Source of the DNA: an uncultured Oscillospiraceae bacterium
Lineage (GTDB): Bacteria > Bacillota > Clostridia > Oscillospirales > Ruminococcaceae
Length of the DNA stretch: 9,244 nucleotides
Direction: 5' to 3'
NCBI GenBank assembly: GCA_910584715.1
Contig: CAJUAN010000016.1
Span: 1 to 9,244 of the forward strand
Both the position numbers and the translations under genes were made by a program. The notes below the pieces were generated by a model. That model did not search any database. It saw only the letters and a program-made list of their open reading frames with translations, and had not been told where the DNA came from. This document shows positions 5,772 to 9,244 of the stretch, one piece after another. Position 1 is the first letter of the stretch, and each line of letters opens with the position of its first letter.

Positions 5772-6194
5772 TCATACAAGACTACCGTTAGCGTTTTCCC
5801 AGTCAACCAAAAAGTTGTATCTCTCGGTTGTTAGTTTCAGTACGCAGTAATTGGGGTCTTCCCAGCCGCTGAAATGGTTTTTCAGACCGTCGTACCACAT
5901 TTCCTTTTTGACCTCGGGATAGTTTATCTGCTCGATAGTACCCGTCAGCGCGATGTGGTACTCCGACGAATTTATGCAGGCGCTCGCTTTGTTGCAGTTG
6001 TTTATTATGTAATCCTTTGCGCCCGTTCCCGTGCAGAACGTCAGCCAACGTATTCCATCCGCTTTTGAGATCGAGATAGTGGTGGTGTGCGGGTACCCGT
6101 CCGGGTCTACAAAAGCGAGGGTACAGAAATTCTGTGAGCCGCCTATTCTTTCGGCAATAAGCTCGCCTGCTCTTGCAATGATTTTTTCATTCAT
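5772..6194 (-). CDS. Pyridoxamine 5'-phosphate oxidase-like (PNPOx-like) protein
   Basis: A 140-residue FMN-binding split-barrel protein. It opens with a helix (MNEKIIARAGELIAERIG), then CTLAFVDPDGYPHTTTISI, where the GYPHT turn is typical. It continues with WLTFCTGTGAKDYIINNC, KASACINSSEYHIALTGTIEQI and a C-terminal segment with LKLTTERYNFLVDW. The order is the same as in the protein at 3837-4292, and the two are diverged members of one family rather than recent copies. The reaction and cofactor are not known. The start at 6194 is served by AAAGGA about ten bases upstream. The 34-base gap to the DUF3795 gene has no terminator, which supports co-transcription. Confidence 0.84.
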   Translation of the reverse strand: MNEKIIARAGELIAERIGGSQNFCTLAFVDPDGYPHTTTISISKADGIRWLTFCTGTGAKDYIINNCNKASACINSSEYHIALTGTIEQINYPEVKKEMWYDGLKNHFSGWEDPNYCVLKLTTERYNFLVDWENANGSLV

Positions 6195-6228
6195 TTTGCA
6201 TAATTCCTTTCCGAGTGGTTTGTCAGCT

Positions 6229-6531
6229 TTAAAGCTTGGCAGCTTCCGCCCATTTTCTGCACTGCTCTATCCGCGCGCCGTGAGGGTTGTCACCGTGTTC
6301 TGGGTCGCAGGAATACTGTGTCAGAAGCTCGCATGGGATATCGGGACATTCGCCGCAGTGAACGAAGCCCTTAGTCTGACAGCATACCGCTACAGGACAC
6401 TCTCCGTGAAACGGGTTTCCGTTTGTTTCAATGCAGCCCCCACAGCCGCAGCTTTCCTTGTACTCACAGCCCGTGCAGTGCAGTCCGCAGCGGGAATCAA
6501 CAGCGTTTTCGTGTAATAATGTTTTTTCCAT
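6229..6531 (-). CDS. Cysteine-rich DUF3795-type protein
   Basis: A 100-residue soluble protein with 14 cysteines. The first six fall at residues 15, 19, 22, 28, 30 and 33 (CGLHCTGCEYKESCGCGGC), and the rest at 45, 50, 51, 59, 62, 67, 75 and 91. This matches the DUF3795 type of small cysteine-rich clostridial proteins. The spacing suggests bound zinc or iron-sulfur clusters, which is inference; the family's function is unknown. The reading frame extends upstream to 6576, but the ATG at 6531 is preferred because GGAGG lies seven bases before it and the extended -10 element at 6558-6566 overlaps the longer version. It sits between the GNAT gene (63 bases upstream) and the PNPOx-like gene (34 bases downstream), and is often found near such small enzymes. 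Confidence 0.83.
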   Translation of the reverse strand: MEKTLLHENAVDSRCGLHCTGCEYKESCGCGGCIETNGNPFHGECPVAVCCQTKGFVHCGECPDIPCELLTQYSCDPEHGDNPHGARIEQCRKWAEAAKL

Positions 6532-6557
6532 ATTAAGACCTCCGTTGTTTTTTGCCC

Positions 6558-6566
6558 AGTATATCA
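6558..6566 (-). promoter_or_regulatory. Possible internal extended -10 promoter
   Basis: On the minus strand TG, one base and TATACT form an extended -10 element (five of six in the hexamer). There is no good -35 box at 17 bases, which extended -10 promoters can tolerate. It would start transcription near 6551, about 20 bases before the DUF3795 start codon, and would let the five downstream genes be expressed apart from the WYL regulator. Confidence 0.35.
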
Positions 6567-6594
6567 TATTGAACATGACAACTGTATGTCGTGT

Positions 6595-7236
6595 TTATTC
6601 CGGCTTTTTAGAATTTTCCGCAAGAATTTCTTTCGGGTCGGCAGGGGTAAACTTCGCTAAGGCGGGGTGATTTGTCAAAGCCTTGACAATGCGCCAGCCG
6701 TCACGGTTACGTTCCGCGTTCCGGGGAATGGGCGTGAACCCAAAATCCAGATAAACCTTGCAGGCTACCCATGAGGTAGTTTGAGTAGGTATCTTCGCGT
6801 GTTTGTACCCCAGCGACCGCATTACTTCGAGAGTGTGGGAGATAAGCGGCTTTGACAGATCCTTTCCCTGAAACTCCCGTCTTACCGATACCCAATGCAG
6901 CCAGCCCGCGCCTGAACTGTCTCTGCCGTAGATGTCATAGTAAGCCGTTGCCGTAGCCACCTTTTCACCGCCGTCTGTCTCAATGAAAACCATTCTTTGG
7001 ACAAGCTCCCCGTCCTTGCCACTGAAGTATTCGTTCCATGACTTAAGACCGTCCTCATAGGTTTTGAACTCCTTAGCGGATTTTTCAATGTCTATCCAAG
7101 CGTCCCTGTCGCCGCTTTTGTACAGTACAAATCTGTATCCGTCGGGCAGGGGAAACGTCGGAATGTCCTCCAGGTTATTCCTTTCAAGCATAAGCTCATA
7201 GTATTTTATTCTTTCGTCGTGGTTATCAAAATTCAT
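6595..7236 (-). CDS. GNAT-family N-acetyltransferase
   Basis: A 213-residue cytoplasmic enzyme expected to transfer acetyl from acetyl-CoA to an amine. The acetyl-CoA loop is in WVSVRREFQGKDLSKPLI (about residues 115-132), in which Q-G-K-D-L replaces the usual R-G-K-G-L. It is followed by the alpha helix LISHTLEVMRSLGY and by TTSWVACKVYLDFGFTPIP, the common substrate and dimer region. An N-terminal extension of about 35 residues precedes the fold. The acceptor is unknown. The ATG at 7236 overlaps the stop of the alpha/beta hydrolase gene by four bases (ATGA) with GGAGG upstream, so translation is coupled. The D at position 126 instead of G in the phosphate-binding loop is slightly unusual but does not by itself argue against activity. 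Confidence 0.88.
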   Translation of the reverse strand: MNFDNHDERIKYYELMLERNNLEDIPTFPLPDGYRFVLYKSGDRDAWIDIEKSAKEFKTYEDGLKSWNEYFSGKDGELVQRMVFIETDGGEKVATATAYYDIYGRDSSGAGWLHWVSVRREFQGKDLSKPLISHTLEVMRSLGYKHAKIPTQTTSWVACKVYLDFGFTPIPRNAERNRDGWRIVKALTNHPALAKFTPADPKEILAENSKKPE

Positions 7237-8198
7237 TGCAGTTCCTCCAATCCGGAAATAAATTTAATGGTTTCCTCCGATATTTTTTCGTACTCATGAT
7301 CGTGGACATAGTGAGGGCAGTCCAGCTCAATGTAAGTTCCGCAGGTTACCTGTGCAATATAGTCCTTCGGGATACTGCGCCAGGTTTCCTTGTCGAAGCC
7401 TGTGCCGCCCGAACCGTCAGATATGAACAGAAGCATTGGTATCTGCGGTACTCCTCCCGCTTCAACGGTTTTGGCGTTTTCCTTGACCGCCGCCGTTTCG
7501 TTTACCATCGTAACCGTTGCGGTACGCCTGTAAAAGATCGCCCTGTAGACCTCCTTTTCCTCGTCGGTAAGTGTGCCGTACAGAATCGCGTCGCTTTCCG
7601 AGATTCCGGGAATAATGCGGGTCACGCCGATCTGAGCCGCAAAGCTTGCCAGCCGCATAAGCGGGATATTGATATCCATGCTTTCATAGTACTGCGGAAC
7701 GGCCATATCAAGTCCCACTATCGCCGAAACCTCGTCGGGATATTTCTGCGCCCAGCGCAGAGCTTCAAGTCCCGACATTGAGTGAGGGCAAAGTATGTAC
7801 GGAGCTTTCAGTTCCGCCGCCGAAAGCGCGGTTCTTGTGTCCTCCAGTATAGAGTCAATGTCCCGGTCAGTGTTTACTACGTCGCTGAAGCCGTAGCCAA
7901 ATTTTTCCACAACTGCAATGCGGTACTTATCGCTCAAAAGCGAGTACAGAGATTTGAAATCCAGCACTGGAGAGCAGGTTCCGCCGCCGGACATGAACAC
8001 TAAAGTAACGTCTCCGCTCCCCTCTGTGTAAACGTTCATTGTGTGACCGTCCACGGTCACGGGAGTTCCTATGGTATTAAACAGCTTGTCCTCATTTGCA
8101 AGCTTTATCCGGTGATTGACAAAGCATATCAGCAGTGCGGAGGCTATTACAGCAACAAAAGCAAGTATGATTTTTGCCAGTTTTTTAAGTATTTTCAT
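7233..8198 (-). CDS. Membrane-anchored alpha/beta hydrolase
   Basis: A serine hydrolase of 321 residues. An N-terminal membrane helix (about 7-27) follows a lysine-rich start, which places the catalytic domain outside the membrane. The core shows VFMSGGG (oxyanion region, about 67-73), VEKFGYGFSD (about 97-106), the nucleophile Ser140 in CPHSMSG, Asp261 in FISDGSGG and His296 in CPHYVH, a complete catalytic triad. The usual glycine two residues before the serine is proline (P-H-S-M-S-G), seen in some esterase-like members. A cap of about 90 residues lies between strands. The substrate is unknown. ATG 8198 overlaps the WYL regulator gene by 14 bp, with AGGAGG 13 bases upstream, a rather long spacing. 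The stop overlaps the GNAT start. Confidence 0.87.
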   Translation of the reverse strand: MKILKKLAKIILAFVAVIASALLICFVNHRIKLANEDKLFNTIGTPVTVDGHTMNVYTEGSGDVTLVFMSGGGTCSPVLDFKSLYSLLSDKYRIAVVEKFGYGFSDVVNTDRDIDSILEDTRTALSAAELKAPYILCPHSMSGLEALRWAQKYPDEVSAIVGLDMAVPQYYESMDINIPLMRLASFAAQIGVTRIIPGISESDAILYGTLTDEEKEVYRAIFYRRTATVTMVNETAAVKENAKTVEAGGVPQIPMLLFISDGSGGTGFDKETWRSIPKDYIAQVTCGTYIELDCPHYVHDHEYEKISEETIKFISGLEELQ

Positions 8199-9084
8199 AA
8201 ATTTTCAGTGTCCTCCTGAGTTCATTGTTAAATGATTGGCGAAACGGCTCGGGAGACAGTATCTCGACTTTGCTCCCGAAGCTTAAAAACCACCGCAAAG
8301 CGCTTTCTTCGGAGCGAAACCCCAGTTCGGAATAAAGTCTGCTGTCCTCGGCGACCCTAAAGCTGTATGGACCGTATTCGTCCACGAGGCGAAATTTTTC
8401 GCTTGATTCGTACAGCGCCGCGACCGACATTTTATCTTCCGTCGCTCCGTTAAAGCAGAGCGTTTCTTCGGGAATCATGCGTGGTTCAAATGTCTCGTCG
8501 GTGACTGACAGTTCCCACAAACGTGTGAGCTTGTACATTCTGAAAGCGTCCCGCTCGGGACAAAAACCGAAGATATACCAGTTTGACCACTTGAATACAA
8601 CAAGCGCGGGTTCGATAAGCTTGGTCTCCTCGCCTTTTTCGTAATAGTACTTGAACGTCACTCTTTTTCGGCTGTCTATCGCTTTTTTCAGCAGTTCTAT
8701 CTTTTCCGAAAGGCTGTCCTTGTAGAATGACGACAGGTCTATCAGCATATTTTCCTCAAGGGGTATCACGCCTCCTATTTTTTCCGTAAGCAGGGCGGAC
8801 TTCGAGTCCTTTGATACACTGTCGAGGGTTTTCAGTCCCACAAAAACGGAGCGCAGCTCCTCCTCGGTGAAAACCGTTGTGTCAAGGGAAAAACCTTTCA
8901 TTATGGAAATACCGCCGCCCGCGCCCTGCTCTGTGACGATTGGTATACCCGCAAGGCAAATGGTCTCGATGTCGCGGTTAATTGTGCGTTTGGACACCTC
9001 AAATTTTTCCGCAAGATAGGGCGCGGTGACCTTTCCTTTCTGCTGTAGGGTCGTTATTATACCGATAAGACGGTCAAGCTTCAT
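8185..9084 (-). CDS. HTH and WYL domain transcriptional regulator (YafY type)
   Basis: A DNA-binding regulator of 299 residues. Residues 1-60 are a winged helix-turn-helix of the HTH_11/DeoR type (LAEKFEVSKRTINRDIETI, then GAGGGISI of the wing). Residues about 130-210 are the WYL domain, with W169-Y170-I171 in KWSNWYIFG and the conserved FRMYKLTRLWEL strand. The C-terminal WCX-type region runs to the end (RLYSELGFRSEESALRWFLSFGSKVEIL). WYL domains sense ligands or nucleic acids, and regulators of this type control stress, DNA repair and defence genes. ATG 9084 has AAAGGA eight bases upstream. It heads a chain of overlapping or closely spaced genes, so it likely controls that transcript and itself, perhaps through the palindrome at 9105-9140. 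Confidence 0.92.
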   Translation of the reverse strand: MKLDRLIGIITTLQQKGKVTAPYLAEKFEVSKRTINRDIETICLAGIPIVTEQGAGGGISIMKGFSLDTTVFTEEELRSVFVGLKTLDSVSKDSKSALLTEKIGGVIPLEENMLIDLSSFYKDSLSEKIELLKKAIDSRKRVTFKYYYEKGEETKLIEPALVVFKWSNWYIFGFCPERDAFRMYKLTRLWELSVTDETFEPRMIPEETLCFNGATEDKMSVAALYESSEKFRLVDEYGPYSFRVAEDSRLYSELGFRSEESALRWFLSFGSKVEILSPEPFRQSFNNELRRTLKIYENT

Positions 9085-9104
9085 GATATCATTCCTTTAG
9101 GTGT

Positions 9105-9140
9105 TTCAGCAATTTGTGCAAATTTTGTATTTAAGCTGAA
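9105..9140 (-). promoter_or_regulatory. Nested palindromes upstream of the WYL regulator, possible operator
   Basis: TTCAGC (9105-9110) pairs with GCTGAA (9135-9140). Directly inside it, AATTTG (9111-9116) and CAAATT (9119-9124) form a second perfect dyad around TG. The array ends about 20 bases before the WYL start codon, a common place for an autoregulatory site. A confident -35/-10 pair was not found here; TACAAA and TAAATA hexamers near 9126-9134 are possible -10 boxes. Confidence 0.4.
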
Positions 9141-9175
9141 TTATTGTCTCGGAAGAGTACTGCGGTTCTCGCTAT

Positions 9176-9241
9176 AGACGGCGACAAGGCGAAAGGCTCA
9201 GCCTTTCGTGCTATCCTTATATTTTAGCCGAACTGCCGTCT
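9176..9241. repeat. Nested inverted-repeat element at the right edge
   Basis: AGACGGC (9176-9182) and GCCGTCT (9235-9241) are perfect outer arms. They enclose a strong hairpin: CGAAAGGC (9190-9197), loop TCA, GCCTTTCG (9201-9208). In addition GTCTCGG occurs at 9146-9152 and again at 9238-9244, where the window ends. No reading frame of note crosses it. It looks like a small non-coding repeat or structured RNA element, possibly cut off by the window edge. The inner hairpin has no T-run directly after it on either strand, so a simple terminator is less likely. Confidence 0.45.
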
Positions 9242-9244
9242 CGG

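Noticed and set aside
3837..6194. Idea that the two PNPOx-like genes are a recent duplication like the AlkZ-related remnant
   Set aside because: Their proteins share only the general fold and short motifs such as GYP, so they diverged long ago.
6532..6576. Longer version of the DUF3795 protein starting at 6576
   Set aside because: ATG 6531 has GGAGG at ideal spacing, and the longer version covers a likely -10 element.
7236..7781. Long plus-strand reading frame opposite the alpha/beta hydrolase
   Set aside because: The minus-strand gene has a full catalytic triad and coupled neighbours; the opposite frame has no ribosome binding site or recognisable family.

Overview
The window looks like chromosomal DNA of a low-to-mid GC Firmicute, most likely a gut clostridium of the Ruminococcus / Oscillospiraceae type. 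The grounds are the strong AGGAGG-like ribosome binding sites, TATAAT-type promoters, dense gene packing with 4-14 bp overlaps, and families common in that group: XRE with a GyrI-like domain, AlkZ-related protein, DUF3795, and a WYL regulator heading a set of small enzymes. This assignment is inference. No rRNA, tRNA, CRISPR array, transposase or phage gene was seen.

There are three blocks. (1) Positions 1-874, minus strand: a small unrecognised gene, a second small gene that is readable only if two opposite one-base shifts are corrected, and the first ten bases of a third gene with a very good ribosome binding site. (2) Positions about 948-3800, plus strand: a good promoter, an XRE regulator with a C-terminal GyrI-like effector domain, then a short HlyD/MacA-type adaptor and a MacB-type ABC permease overlapping by 8 bp, closed by a 12-bp hairpin and T-run. 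No ABC ATPase lies beside them. (3) Positions 9084-3837, minus strand: eight tightly spaced genes. In transcription order they are a WYL-domain regulator, a membrane-anchored alpha/beta hydrolase, a GNAT acetyltransferase, a cysteine-rich DUF3795 protein, a PNPOx-like protein, a flavin reductase-like protein, an AlkZ-related protein and a second PNPOx-like protein.

Blocks 2 and 3 converge at 3722-3837. The short space between them holds a decayed second copy of the 3' end of the AlkZ-related gene, and this copy forms the hairpin that appears to terminate the ABC operon. Tandem duplication and loss has therefore shaped the junction.

Block 2 reads as a regulated export or envelope-stress module sensing a small molecule through the GyrI-like domain. 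Block 3 reads as a WYL-controlled stress or detoxification cluster with three probable flavin split-barrel proteins and one DNA-repair-related protein. Both functional readings are inferences from family membership and gene order. I did not find a clearly new system. The best leads are the co-opted gene remnant, the ATPase-less transporter with a shortened adaptor, the compensating frameshifts, and several intergenic palindromes.
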